This document shows positions 16,899-26,053 of a DNA stretch of 33,009 nucleotides, one piece after another. The position numbers and the translations under genes were made by a program. Numbering within the stretch: the stretch's first letter is position 1; every line of letters begins with the position of its first letter. Origin of the DNA: Desulfovibrio sp. GTDB taxonomy: Bacteria > Desulfobacterota > Desulfovibrionia > Desulfovibrionales > Desulfovibrionaceae. The DNA lies in the NCBI GenBank assembly GCA_031291035.1, contig JAISLI010000008.1:1-33009 (forward strand), written 5' to 3'. The notes under the pieces are model-generated. The model did no database searches. It was given only the letters and a program-made list of their open reading frames with translations, and had not been told where the DNA came from.

Positions 16899-18787
16899 CG
16901 CGTCGCCTTGACGGTCAGGGCCGTCTCCGGCCCGAAAAGATGGTCGTAAATCTTTCCGGCCACCGGGCCTGCCACTCTGGAGCCGCCGCCGCCATGCTCC
17001 ACCATGACGACAACAACATAGCGTTTGCCGTTTTTAGCCCCCCAAGTGGCTATCCAGGCATGGTCGCGCTGGGCGTATTCCATCTCCGCGGTGCGCAGGC
17101 GTCTGTCGCCCGCGGCCATTTTCAGCTTGACCACCTGGGCTGTGCCTGTTTTGCCGCCCATATCGGCATCCCTGCGGGAGACGACGCGCGCGGTGCCGCC
17201 CGAGGCCGCCAGGCGCATGGCGTTTACAATAAAATTTCTGGTTCTGTCGGCCGCGGGCAACCTCCCTGTGACGAAACGCGCGTCATCCTCCATGAGCTGG
17301 GGTTTGAGCATGTCCCCGCCGTTGAGCAGGGCGGATACATAGACGGCCATTTGCACGGGCGTGACCAGCGTATAGCCCTGACCTATGGAAATATTGTAGG
17401 TTTCCCCGCGCACCCAGGGCTGGCCGAAGCGGCGGCGTTTCCAGGCGCGGGAAGGCACAAGGCCTGTCCGCTCGTGGGGCAGGCCGATTCCTGTGGCGCG
17501 TCCGAAACCGCAGGCCTTGGCATAGGCTTCCATTTTGTCAATGCCGATTTTTTCGGCCATAAGATAAAAATACACGTCGCAGGAAACCACAAGAGCGCCT
17601 TCCATGTTCACGTTGCCGTGCCCGCCCTGCTTCCAGCAACGAAAAATCTGATCGCCCAGCTTGACCTGGCCGGGACAGAACACGGTTTCTCTGGGGGATA
17701 TCCCGTGTTCAAGAAACATCGCGGCCATGACAAGTTTCCACACGGAACCAGGCGGATAAACGCTCTGTATGACGCGGTTTTGCAGCGGGAAGCGGTTGCT
17801 TGTGCGCAAGGCCTCCCAATCGCGCCTGGAAATGCCGGCCGCGAAGAGATTATTGTCATAGGCGGGCGAGGTGACAAGAGCGCGCAATTTTCCGGAGTCC
17901 GGCTCCATGACGACCACGCAGCCGGCCTCGCCCCCCAAGGCCTCCCAGGCGGCCCGCTGAAGCGACAAATCCAGGGAAAGGCGTATTTCGTGGCCGCTCC
18001 GCGGTTCTTTTTTCAGAATTTTGCCCAAAGCGCGCCCGTGAGCGTCCACCTCCACGTCAAACAGCCCCTTCTGGCCGCGCAGATGTCTTTCCAGTTCCAG
18101 CTCCAGGCCGGCCTTGCCCACAAAATCGCCTGTGGCGAGGGCGCTGTCTTCTTCCATTTCTTTTTCGTTGACTTCGGCCACATAACCCAGCACATGCGCG
18201 AAAATATCCTTTTCAGGATAATTGCGTTTGGTGCGCACCACAATTTCCAGGCCGGGCCAGGCGAATATTTCCGATTCAATACGGGCCAGGAGTTCAAAAC
18301 TGATGTCCGGGAGCATGAGAATCGGCTCGAAGGATTTGACCTTGAAACGATCCTGCTGGTATTTTTCCCATATCTGCGAAACGGGGATTCCCGACCAGAC
18401 GCTTATCTGCGTGAGCGTGGCCGGGATGTCGCGGCAGTCTTCCCGGACCAGGGAAAGGCCGTAGGCCGTGCGGTTGTCGGCCATGATTTTGTCGGCCCGG
18501 TCCATAATGCGGCCGCGGGGCGCGAAAACCCGTTCCTGGCGCAGCCGGTTTTCCTGAGAAAGACGCGCGAAGTCTTCCCCCCGCTGAATTTGCAGGTACC
18601 ACAGGCGCGTCACCAGCACAAAAAACAGAATTCCTATAAAAATTTGTAATATAATTAAGCCTTTATGTGGAGGCTGGTAGCGTTCACTCTCCACCTGAAT
18701 TTTCAGCCAGGAGCGGAAAAGGCCTTTGCGGCCGTGGGAGGTCGAGTCTGTCCGGGCGGGCAGGGTGATATCAGGCGGCTGCTTCAT
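16895..18787 (-). CDS. mrdA: Penicillin-binding protein 2 (rod-shape transpeptidase)
   Basis: A 630-residue class B PBP. A cytoplasmic N-terminus leads to a single membrane anchor at about 43-61, then the dimerisation/pedestal region (RGRIMDR at 91-97) and the transpeptidase domain. The active-site motifs are Ser348-Val-Trp-Lys351 in YPPGSVWKL, Ser402-Cys-Asp404 (SxN equivalent with Asp, as in other PBP2 proteins) and Lys546-Thr-Gly in GGKTGTAQ. It crosslinks new murein during elongation and works with RodA, whose gene overlaps its end by 4 bp. The 5' end overlaps mreD by 17 bp. The Shine-Dalgarno is weak, consistent with coupled translation. Confidence 0.95.
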   Translation of the reverse strand: MKQPPDITLPARTDSTSHGRKGLFRSWLKIQVESERYQPPHKGLIILQIFIGILFFVLVTRLWYLQIQRGEDFARLSQENRLRQERVFAPRGRIMDRADKIMADNRTAYGLSLVREDCRDIPATLTQISVWSGIPVSQIWEKYQQDRFKVKSFEPILMLPDISFELLARIESEIFAWPGLEIVVRTKRNYPEKDIFAHVLGYVAEVNEKEMEEDSALATGDFVGKAGLELELERHLRGQKGLFDVEVDAHGRALGKILKKEPRSGHEIRLSLDLSLQRAAWEALGGEAGCVVVMEPDSGKLRALVTSPAYDNNLFAAGISRRDWEALRTSNRFPLQNRVIQSVYPPGSVWKLVMAAMFLEHGISPRETVFCPGQVKLGDQIFRCWKQGGHGNVNMEGALVVSCDVYFYLMAEKIGIDKMEAYAKACGFGRATGIGLPHERTGLVPSRAWKRRRFGQPWVRGETYNISIGQGYTLVTPVQMAVYVSALLNGGDMLKPQLMEDDARFVTGRLPAADRTRNFIVNAMRLAASGGTARVVSRRDADMGGKTGTAQVVKLKMAAGDRRLRTAEMEYAQRDHAWIATWGAKNGKRYVVVVMVEHGGGGSRVAGPVAGKIYDHLFGPETALTVKATR

Positions 18788-19244
18788 CGCTTTTCGTCCA
18801 TCGTCGCGTCAGAGAGAACACACGCCAGGCAAAAGGCAGAAAGATGGCCTGAAAAAGGCATTTGTCAAGGGTGTCGTTCGCACTGAAGGCGAGATTTTGC
18901 AACGGCGCCATAAGCCAGTCAAGGGCATAGCAGGGCGCGATGAGAACAACGGAAAGCAGGACAACGAAGAGAAAACTCTCCACCTCAAAGAGCCATCGGC
19001 CCATCCGGAAAAAGACCGCCGTCGTCATGTACAGCAGGACGGAACCGCCGAAGACGCGCGTACCCATGCCTTCCTGCAAAAAAATGAAAAGGGGCGCAAG
19101 CCAGAGCATGTTTTTGTAATCCCGTTCCTGAAGCAGGATAAGCAGTCCGGCCATAAAGACATCCACGCCGGGGAACATCGCCTGCAGCACCACGGCCGTC
19201 ACGATGAAGGCCGCCCACCAGCCCATATCCCGTATTCTACTCAT
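18771..19244 (-). CDS. mreD: Rod shape-determining protein MreD
   Basis: A 157-residue integral membrane protein with about five hydrophobic helices (for example WWAAFIVTAVVLQAMF near the start and FLFVVLLSVVLIAPCYALDWL in the second half). MreD family sequences are poorly conserved, so the call rests on size, topology and position between mreC and mrdA. The start codon overlaps the mreC stop as ATGA and the 3' end overlaps mrdA by 17 bp. It is expected to sit in the elongasome with MreC and RodA. Confidence 0.88.
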   Translation of the reverse strand: MSRIRDMGWWAAFIVTAVVLQAMFPGVDVFMAGLLILLQERDYKNMLWLAPLFIFLQEGMGTRVFGGSVLLYMTTAVFFRMGRWLFEVESFLFVVLLSVVLIAPCYALDWLMAPLQNLAFSANDTLDKCLFQAIFLPFAWRVFSLTRRWTKSDEAAA

Positions 19245-20127
19245 GGCGTCGCCCTTTTTGGAGGCATCGGCGGGCCGACAAACTCCGCCGGCGCTTCTTC
19301 CGGCAGGCGCATAATGCCGGTCGACTCCAGAAGAAGCACTTCTTCAAGGTGATGCAAATCCACCAAGGGTTCGGCTTCAACGGCCAGGAACTGCGTGTAA
19401 TCCGAAGGCGCCACGCTGACAACGCGCGCGGCCGGTATTCCCTTGGGAAATTTCTGGTCCAGTCCGGTCGTGATGAGTATGTCTCCCTGTCTGATGTTGG
19501 CGTCACGCCGTACAAAGTTGACTTCCAGAGGTCTGCCGGCCCCCCTGCCTGTCAGAATCCCGAGATCGCGGCTTGCCTGCGCGGCAACGGCCACGCGGCT
19601 GCCGGGATCTGTCAGCAGCATGGCGTTGGCCGTGTGGGGGCTTGCGCGCAAAATGCGGCCCACAAGTCCTTTGTCGGTGACAACAGGCGTATTGGGCCGT
19701 CCGCCCGTCACATAGCCGCGATTTATGACAATGCTGGACAGCACGGCATTGGGGCCCATGCGTCCTGCCAGGACGCGCGCGCCCACGGATTTCCAGCCGG
19801 GGTTCCCGGGCAGATTCACAAGCAGTCGCAGGCGCTCAAGTTCCGCCAAGGATTCCCTGTGCGTCTCAAGGCGCGCCTCAAGGCCTTCAAGGAGCGTCTG
19901 GAGACGTCTGTTTTCCTCCCGCACATTGACGAGATCAAAATATCGCTGCCAGAATTCACGCGCCGCATCCTGCAGAGCCCGCAACGGCGCCAGAACCGCC
20001 CCGGTCAGTTCAAGGCCTACGTTGTCGGCGAAATCATCCAGCATGCGGGTGCGCTGATTCCAGGTGTACATGCCCAGAAAAAGTATGAGCAGTATGCCCG
20101 CGAGAATCAAAATACGCCGGAACGTCA

Positions 20128-20128
<1 letters not shown>
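19241..20128 (-). CDS. mreC: Rod shape-determining protein MreC
   Basis: A 295-residue bitopic membrane protein: an N-terminal anchor at about 6-22 (ILILAGILLILFLGMY), a probable coiled coil at about 65-105 (NVREENRRLQTLLEGLEARLE...), then the periplasmic beta-barrel domains with GARVLAGRM, SSIVINRGYVTGG and ARVVSVAPSDYTQF. A proline-rich tail follows. It links MreB to the periplasmic synthases. It begins with GTG at 20128, which shares its G with the mreB stop (TAGTG), so translation is likely coupled. Confidence 0.94.
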
Positions 20129-21177
<1,049 letters not shown>

Positions 21178-21266
21178 TCAGCCTCGTTATGCGGATCGTA
21201 ATCTATGAGGAAACGCGCTCTCTCCTCCCTCGAAAGGGATGCGTGTTATTTCAGAGTTGGCATGTT

Positions 21267-21296
21267 ATTGTTCGGCCAAAACGGCATCGAAGTCAA
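21267..21296 (-). promoter_or_regulatory. Putative mreB operon promoter
   Basis: On the minus strand TTGACT (21291-21296) and AACAAT (21267-21272) are 18 bp apart, giving a leader of about 90 nt to the mreB start. Found by consensus matching only. Confidence 0.5.
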
Positions 21297-21392
21297 GCCA
21301 AGAAGCATAAAGTTCAAAATATTTTACAAGGTTTCGTCCGGTCCGCCGGGCGGCCCATGGACAAACCGCTGTGCGCCGCGTAAAAGGACGGC

Positions 21393-22493
21393 ATGCGTTT
21401 TCTGTTTTCCCGTCCGCTTCTTCCGCGCTCCGCGGACGCGCTTTTTTTTGTTCTGGCCGCCGTCTGCGCACTCGCCGCTTTGTGGGGAATTTTGCCCATA
21501 TCCGCCGGCGGAGCGGTGATGGACAGCGATCTCGGCTGTTATGCCCAGAACATGGCCGGTGAGCGCCATCGCGAAATGTTCCGCGCGGACCCCCTGCTAC
21601 ACGACAAAACTCCGGCCAACAGTTTACAAAATCTGGAAACCGCCATGGCGGGCCTGTTCACGCCGGGCGACAACTACGCGCTCGGACTGTTCCGAGCGGG
21701 AGCCTTGTGTCTTTTCGTCCACTATATGTCGTATTACATTCTGGGGCGTTTTCTTTTCGGCGCGCCCTCAATCGCCTGCCTGCTTTCATTTCTTATGGGG
21801 ATAGCCGTCTGGTTCAATTTCGGCACATTCTGGGGAGCCGGCTTTTCAGATCCGACGCCGCGCGTCTTTTTTGCCGCCATCTGGCCCTTGTTGCTGGCGG
21901 GAGCCCTTTATGCGCTGGACAGGCCGTTCTGGCGGCCACCGGCCATGCTGGCCTGCGGCGCCTGCATTTATGTGCATGCCATAAGCGCACTGGATTTTGG
22001 CTGCATGCTCTTTATGGCATTTTTGCTGCGCCGCGCGGACGGCATGCGCTACGGCGCGCACCTGGCGAATCTGACCGTCAGCCTCGCCCTGTTTTTTATC
22101 CCAGTACTGTTTTTCCTCTGGCCCTCGCTGGGGCAGGAACGCGCCTTCACCCCGGAAGAGCTGACCATCTTTCAGGAACTTTTCGCGCTACGCTTTCGGG
22201 CGGATCATGGAAATCTTCTGGAACGCCTCGTCAGCCATATACGCTTTGACAGTGACACGCTGCCGCTTCTTTGCGGCGGCGGCGCCGCCTTTGCCGTCAC
22301 CGCCAATATGGGGGGGGGGGGGGGGGTATGTCTATCCCCTCAAAAAGATTGGCGTCCATGTATCCGGGTTTTTTGCTGGGCATGGCGTGTTTTGTACTGT
22401 TTTCCTGGGTGGAGCCCCAAATCGCCCCTCTGTGGGGAAGGCTCCCCATGGGTCAGGAGTTTGTCCGCGGCGTGCGTTTTCTGGCGCCGCTGA
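21393..22493 (+). CDS. Polytopic membrane protein, N-terminal part of a gene split at a G17 tract
   Basis: As sequenced, this ORF encodes 366 residues: about 306 genuine residues, five glycines from the G tract, and then about 55 out-of-frame residues of unlike composition. The genuine part starts with a hydrophobic helix (about 15-35), then a periplasmic loop with MDSDLGCYAQNMAG, and then several transmembrane helices, for example FVHYMSYYILGRFLF and LTVSLALFFIPVLFFLW. An acidic motif (DSD) in the first loop and this topology resemble GT-C glycosyltransferases that use lipid-linked sugars, but I cannot name a family. The continuation is the ORF at 22328-23050. A tract of 15 or 18 G would join them into a protein of 551 or 552 residues. 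The start has AAAAGGA five bases upstream. It is a monocistronic gene divergent from mreB. Confidence 0.75.
   Translation: MRFLFSRPLLPRSADALFFVLAAVCALAALWGILPISAGGAVMDSDLGCYAQNMAGERHREMFRADPLLHDKTPANSLQNLETAMAGLFTPGDNYALGLFRAGALCLFVHYMSYYILGRFLFGAPSIACLLSFLMGIAVWFNFGTFWGAGFSDPTPRVFFAAIWPLLLAGALYALDRPFWRPPAMLACGACIYVHAISALDFGCMLFMAFLLRRADGMRYGAHLANLTVSLALFFIPVLFFLWPSLGQERAFTPEELTIFQELFALRFRADHGNLLERLVSHIRFDSDTLPLLCGGGAAFAVTANMGGGGGVCLSPQKDWRPCIRVFCWAWRVLYCFPGWSPKSPLCGEGSPWVRSLSAACVFWRR
22310..22326 (+). repeat. Homopolymeric G17 tract, candidate phase-variation switch
   Basis: Seventeen consecutive G, the first being the third base of the ATG codon at 22308-22310. The upstream frame enters it and the downstream coding frame leaves it shifted. 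Losing two G or gaining one restores frame; losing one gives a third frame that runs to 22851. Confidence 0.95.
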
Positions 22494-23050
22494 GCTGGCT
22501 GATGATAGTGTCCGCCGTTGCCTGCCTTTGGCCGCGCCTGCGCCGCGGCTTGCGCTGGCTCGTTGTGTCGGCCGTCATTGCCTGCATTTTGCTGGTGAGT
22601 CAGAATCGCTGGCAGATGGCCGCCTGTTACGCCTTTTCGCAATATACCGGTCTCCCGGCGCCTCTGCTGAATCAGGCGCGGGAAAAGCGGGAGCGGGCCG
22701 AGAGCTACCGGCAGGCACTTTGCGCGCTTGCCGGGTTCGTTCCGCCGGGGGCGGCGGTTTGGGGGGCCAGCGACAACATGGCTGTGCGCTATCTGGCTTT
22801 GCGTCCGCTGGTGTATGCTTTCAAAGACGGCTCATTCTATCTGTACAATAAAGATGCGCATGGCGCGCGCCTCTGGCTGCGCACAGCCGCTGTGGCGGAA
22901 CAGGGGCCGCATGGCTATATTGAGGCCCTGAGGATTTCAGATGCGGGCTGGCTTTTGAGCGACCGGCCGGAGGATAAGGCGCTGATTGAGCCGTGGGGCG
23001 AGATTGTCTGGGAAAACAGGGACTGGTTTGTCGCAAGGCGGATTCACTAG
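22328..23050 (+). CDS. Polytopic membrane protein, C-terminal part of the split gene
   Basis: This 240-residue ORF, counted from the ATG immediately after the G tract, holds the rest of the split protein. It has three hydrophobic helices (YPGFLLGMACFVLFSWV, FLAPLSWLMIVSAVACLW and RWLVVSAVIACILLVSQ), then a hydrophilic C-terminal domain of about 130 residues with AVWGASDNMAVRYLALRPLVYAFKDGSF. Hydrophobicity and codon use match the upstream half, so it is not an independent gene by origin. It could still be translated alone, because the G run just before the ATG can imitate a Shine-Dalgarno sequence. The TAG stop overlaps the palindromic repeat at 23049. Function is unknown; a surface-glycan role is only an inference from topology. 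Confidence 0.7.
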   Translation: MSIPSKRLASMYPGFLLGMACFVLFSWVEPQIAPLWGRLPMGQEFVRGVRFLAPLSWLMIVSAVACLWPRLRRGLRWLVVSAVIACILLVSQNRWQMAACYAFSQYTGLPAPLLNQAREKRERAESYRQALCALAGFVPPGAAVWGASDNMAVRYLALRPLVYAFKDGSFYLYNKDAHGARLWLRTAAVAEQGPHGYIEALRISDAGWLLSDRPEDKALIEPWGEIVWENRDWFVARRIH

Positions 23051-23177
23051 GGCAATTTCAAAGTGAAATTGTCCTGGCGGCGGGGCGGATGCACCGCCGC
23101 CAGCCCATAAGGCGCAGGCGAAACCGCGTTTCGCCGTAAAGCGCCGAAGGGAACGTTTCAAAAGCAAAACGCTCTAA
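23049..23177. mobile_element. MITE-like element of about 129 bp
   Basis: The left end is a palindromic head (AGGGCAATTTCA at 23049-23060, AAG, TGAAATTGTCCT at 23064-23075; one G-T pair). It is followed by a GC-rich hairpin (TGGCGGCGG / CCGCCGCCA, about 23075-23102) and another hairpin (GGCGAAACCGCGTTTCGCC). The right end, read on the minus strand, begins TTAGAGCGTTTTGC, related to the TTAGAGCAATTTC head of the other copies. It encodes no protein. It may be a miniature transposable element or two adjacent repeats. Confidence 0.5.
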
Positions 23178-23227
23178 GTATATGCCTTGACGACGAGAGC
23201 GCGGATTTCGGGGCTTGCTGTTTTCAT
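23174..23227 (-). pseudogene. Probable 5' remnant of an IS630-like transposase gene
   Basis: On the minus strand an ATG at 23227, preceded by a good GAGGA, opens a 17-codon ORF reading MKTASPEIRALVVKAYT and then TAG. The pattern M-K-x-x-S-x-E-x-R-x-x-V-x-x-A-Y resembles, from memory, the helix-turn-helix N-terminus of IS630-family transposases. The stop codon lies exactly where the MITE-like right end begins, as if the gene had been cut there. The rest of the transposase is absent. Confidence 0.4.
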
Positions 23228-23296
23228 CAAAAATTCCTCTATGGTTTGAAACCTCTCCCTTCAGGGAGATTGCAGCTTGACGCCCAAGGAGGGGCA

Positions 23297-23348
23297 ATCC
23301 ACCCGACTCCGGTCCGCCGGGCCGGAGCCGGGTGTGGATTGAAACATG
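23297..23348 (-). repeat. Imperfect inverted repeat with CRISPR-repeat-like end, copy B
   Basis: The arms 23297-23312 and 23322-23339 pair over 16 bp with a 2-nt bulge and one G-T pair. On the minus strand the unit starts CATGTTTCAATCCACA (23348-23333), and 24 of its first 25 bases match copy A at 13546-13570. It lies 32 bp beyond the stop codon of the BON lipoprotein gene and could help end that transcript. Confidence 0.7.
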
Positions 23349-23380
23349 TTGTAATGCTCCAGCCAAGTTCGGCAACCGCT

Positions 23381-23914
23381 CTATTTGACGCGCTGCGGCA
23401 ACATGAGATAGCTCGTCACCGCATGCACGCCATTCGTCTTGCGCGCCGCCTGCACGGCAAGGCGCTTTTCCTCGTCGCTTTTGACAACCCCGAGCAGGAC
23501 CACCCTGCCCGCGTTAACTTCCGTGTCAATGCGGGTTGAGGAAAGCCCCTTCGTGCCGATCAATTCCTTGCGCAACGTCGCGGCAAGCTCAATGTCGCCG
23601 ACCTTGCTTTCGGCCGGCGCAAACCAGTGCGGCGTCACGGATCGCGGCCTGTGGCGCCGGGCTGTCTCAACGGCCTTGCGCTGCATGTTTTCCGGCACTT
23701 CGCCAACCAGAAAGACATTCTTGTAATAGCAGTATACGGCAACAGACCAGCCATCGGTAAAGTCCTCCCTGAAGAGGGCGGACTTTATGGAGCCGGACAT
23801 GGCCTTGTCATCCACAATGGTGTCCATGAGCCGCTGATCCTCATAAAGGCCGTATGCGCAACCGTCCAGACAGCTTACCGCCGCCAGGAGCAGAAAAACA
23901 AGAAAACGCTGCAT
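23381..23914 (-). CDS. BON-domain lipoprotein
   Basis: A 177-residue lipoprotein from the ATG at 23914, which has GGGGGTG upstream and a direct signal peptide; upstream in-frame codons lie inside murA. The lipobox is LDGC (Cys at about 19). It has two BON-like modules: DDKAMSGSIKSALF with VAVYCYYKNVFLVGEVP at about 36-77, and VGDIELAATLRKELIGTKG with INTEVN-like RIDTEVNAGRVVLLGVV at about 105-143. BON modules bind phospholipid or act in the periplasm, as in DolP/OsmY. It follows murA by 13 bp and is probably cotranscribed, which suggests an outer-membrane integrity role. Confidence 0.88.
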   Translation of the reverse strand: MQRFLVFLLLAAVSCLDGCAYGLYEDQRLMDTIVDDKAMSGSIKSALFREDFTDGWSVAVYCYYKNVFLVGEVPENMQRKAVETARRHRPRSVTPHWFAPAESKVGDIELAATLRKELIGTKGLSSTRIDTEVNAGRVVLLGVVKSDEEKRLAVQAARKTNGVHAVTSYLMLPQRVK

Positions 23915-23927
23915 GACACCCCCTGTG

Positions 23928-25178
23928 TTATTCTTTTTCCCGCCGGATACGCGCGCCGACAGCCGCAAGTTTGTCTTCAATGCTCTCATAGCCGCGATCC
24001 AGATGGTATACGCGGCTGACTTCCGTTATGCCGCCTGCCGCCAAACCGGCAAGGACCAGAGCGGCGGCACCCCTCAGGTCCGAAGCCATTACCGGCGCGC
24101 CGGTCAAACGCCGCACGCCGCGCACCATGGCCGTGTGGCCTGAAATTCGTATACTGCCGCCCATACGCACCAGTTCAGGAACATGCATGAAACGATTTTC
24201 AAAGACGCTTTCCTCCACCGCCCCCGCTCCCGCCGCAAGGCACATGAGCGCCATGACCTGCGCCTGCATGTCTGTGGGGAAACCCGGATAGGGATTCGTT
24301 GTCACGTCGACGCAACGCAGGGGCCCGGCGCATTTCGCCAGCGCGCCGCCCGGAACTTCGGAAACAATCATGCCCATGTCCCGCAATTTCAGAATCACCG
24401 ACTCCAGTTCATTGACCGGGCATTGACGCAGCAGCAGTTCCCCGCCCGTAATTCCCGCTGCGACCAGAAAAGTGCCGGCCTCAATGCGATCCGGCATGAC
24501 GGTGTATTCCACGCCGCGCAGAGCCTTCACGCCCGTGATGTGAATACGGCTTGTTCCCTGTCCTTCAATGCGCGCGCCGCAGGCAATAAGAAAATTGACG
24601 AGATCCATCACTTCCGGTTCACGGGCCGCATTTTCGAGAAATGTCTCCCCTTCGGCCAGCGCGGCGGCCATGAGAAGGTTTTCCGTGCCGCCCACCGTGG
24701 GCATGTCAAACGTGACCCGCGCCCCGTGAAGCTTGCGGCAATGGCCCAGAATATAGCCCTTTTCCAGCTTGAAACGCGCTCCCATGAGTTCCAGACCCTT
24801 GAGATGCTGATCCACAGGCCGCGCGCCTATGGCGCATCCCCCGGGCAAGGCCACGCGCGCATGCCCGATGCGGGCAAGCAGGGGCCCAAGGCAGAGCACG
24901 GATGCGCGCATGGTGCGCACAAGGTCATACGGAGCCTCGGGCAGCAGGCAGCCCGGCCTTATCGTGAGCTGTCCTTTTTGATACTCGCAGGCGCAACCGA
25001 GCATGTTCAAAAGTTTCAGTGTGGTGTGTATATCACGCAAGTTTGGAACATTGCGGAGGCGGACAGGCTCCGACAGAAGAATGGACGCGAAAAGAACAGG
25101 CAACGCCGCATTCTTTGAGCCGCTTATTTCGATGCTGCCGGTCAACGGCACGCCGCCTTCAATGATGAGTTTGTCCAT
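23928..25178 (-). CDS. murA: UDP-N-acetylglucosamine 1-carboxyvinyltransferase
   Basis: A 416-residue cytoplasmic enzyme for the first committed step of peptidoglycan synthesis: transfer of enolpyruvate from PEP to UDP-GlcNAc. The N-terminal [17 protein letters not shown] (18-34) and the catalytic loop [16 protein letters not shown] are clear, with Cys115 in the position that reacts with fosfomycin. The C-terminal blocks [16 protein letters not shown] and [15 protein letters not shown] also match. The start at 25178 (MDKLIIEGG) has AAGGA six bases upstream; the longer in-frame ORF to 25304 is not needed. A TTGACA lies upstream (minus strand, 25236-25241), but I cannot see a good -10. Confidence 0.97.
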   Translation of the reverse strand: MDKLIIEGGVPLTGSIEISGSKNAALPVLFASILLSEPVRLRNVPNLRDIHTTLKLLNMLGCACEYQKGQLTIRPGCLLPEAPYDLVRTMRASVLCLGPLLARIGHARVALPGGCAIGARPVDQHLKGLELMGARFKLEKGYILGHCRKLHGARVTFDMPTVGGTENLLMAAALAEGETFLENAAREPEVMDLVNFLIACGARIEGQGTSRIHITGVKALRGVEYTVMPDRIEAGTFLVAAGITGGELLLRQCPVNELESVILKLRDMGMIVSEVPGGALAKCAGPLRCVDVTTNPYPGFPTDMQAQVMALMCLAAGAGAVEESVFENRFMHVPELVRMGGSIRISGHTAMVRGVRRLTGAPVMASDLRGAAALVLAGLAAGGITEVSRVYHLDRGYESIEDKLAAVGARIRREKE

Positions 25179-25255
25179 GTAAAGTCCTTGCGTCTGAATA
25201 TGCGCGAAGGCAAAAAAAAACCAGTCGCCCGCCGTTGTCAAGTATTTCTTTGAGA

Positions 25256-25283
25256 TTGCAAAAATTCCGCGCCCGTATATACT
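25256..25283 (+). promoter_or_regulatory. Putative promoter of the siroheme/heme operon
   Basis: TTGCAA (25256-25261) and TATACT (25278-25283) are separated by 16 bp, giving a leader of about 65 nt to the ATG at 25355. It is divergent from murA. Confidence 0.55.
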
Positions 25284-25354
25284 GGTTCCGTGAATGTTTT
25301 CCACCTTTTCACGCCGCCGGGAATATTCCGCGGGCCGGAAACAGAACTACGACA

Positions 25355-26053
25355 ATGGAAAACCATGCCCCGCTCTATCCGGTGTTTCTCTCTCTGAAAT
25401 ATCAGCGCTGTCTCGTCGTGGGTCTTGGAGAAGTGGGACTGCGCAAACTTTCACATCTGCTTGACTGCAAGCCCGCTTCCGTTCTTGCCCTGGATACGGA
25501 AGCTCCCTCCGGAAAAGCCCTGCCGCTGCTTGAAAAAAGCTGTGTTCGTTTCGAACGGAGAGCCTGTTTGCCGGAAGACATAGCGGGGAAAAGCCTGGTT
25601 TTTGCCGCCACCGGAAACAGGGAAGAAAACGCGCGTATTGCCGGTCTCTGCCTGAAAATGGGGATACTGTGCAACTGCGCCGCCCCGCCCTCTCTGGGAA
25701 ATGTTTTTCTTCCCGCCGTGGCCCGGCAGGGACGGCTGGCCGCAGCTCTTTCCACGGGGGGCGCAAGCCCGGCGCTTGCCCGGCGCTGGCGCGGGGAGAT
25801 CAACGCCTGGCTTGCCCCGCGCAAGCGCGCGGCGCATCTTCTGGGGCGTTTGCGCCCCCTGCTCCTCGACTTGCCGGACAATGCGGGAACCAGCCGAAAA
25901 ATTCTGCAAAAACTGGCAAGCCCTTCCCTGCAGCGCCGGCTGGCCCGCGGGGATGCCGAATCGTGCCAAACGTGGCTTGCCGCGGAACTGCCGGTGGAAC
26001 TGCATGTCCACATAGCCCCCCTGCTTGCGGAGGTATTCGATGATCTCTCCTGA
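25355..26053 (+). CDS. Precorrin-2 dehydrogenase (siroheme synthase N-terminal type)
   Basis: A 232-residue NAD-dependent enzyme that oxidises precorrin-2 to sirohydrochlorin; some homologues also insert iron. The dinucleotide-binding motif VVGLGEVGLRK is at 21-31. The family block STGGASPALARRWR is at about 133-146, and the helical C-terminal domain follows. The uroporphyrinogen methyltransferase domain of CysG is absent, as in Met8p-type enzymes. In sulfate reducers this feeds siroheme for sulfite reductase and the precorrin-2-based heme pathway (known biology; its use here is inferred). The ATG at 25355 has only a weak GGA. Its 3' end overlaps the next gene by 14 bp. Confidence 0.9.
   Translation: MENHAPLYPVFLSLKYQRCLVVGLGEVGLRKLSHLLDCKPASVLALDTEAPSGKALPLLEKSCVRFERRACLPEDIAGKSLVFAATGNREENARIAGLCLKMGILCNCAAPPSLGNVFLPAVARQGRLAAALSTGGASPALARRWRGEINAWLAPRKRAAHLLGRLRPLLLDLPDNAGTSRKILQKLASPSLQRRLARGDAESCQTWLAAELPVELHVHIAPLLAEVFDDLS

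Larger units (their letters stand above)
23051..23380. other. Repeat-rich gene-free spacer between convergent genes
   Basis: This 330-bp region holds, in order, the MITE-like element, a probable transposase start remnant (23174-23227), two small palindromes (GGTTTGAAACC at 23243-23253; TCTCCCT/AGGGAGA at 23254-23269) and an imperfect inverted repeat with a CRISPR-repeat-like end (23297-23348). No intact gene is present; a 105-codon minus-strand ORF that crosses it does not look coding. Confidence 0.7.

Noticed and set aside
16940..18649. Plus-strand ORF of 569 codons
   Set aside because: It is antisense to mrdA, which has all PBP2 active-site motifs. The composition is shadow-like.
22207..22851. 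Third-frame ORF across the G tract
   Set aside because: Its composition (Gly/Ala/Arg-rich, no membrane helices) is unlike either half of the split protein; it is relevant only as the frame used if the tract has 16 G.
23297..23348. CRISPR array
   Set aside because: Only one unit is present here, with no regularly spaced repeats and no cas genes, so it is listed only as a CRISPR-like solitary repeat.
23058..23375. Minus-strand ORF of 105 codons in the repeat region
   Set aside because: It crosses the hairpins, the transposase remnant in another frame and the MITE-like element; its composition is not protein-like.
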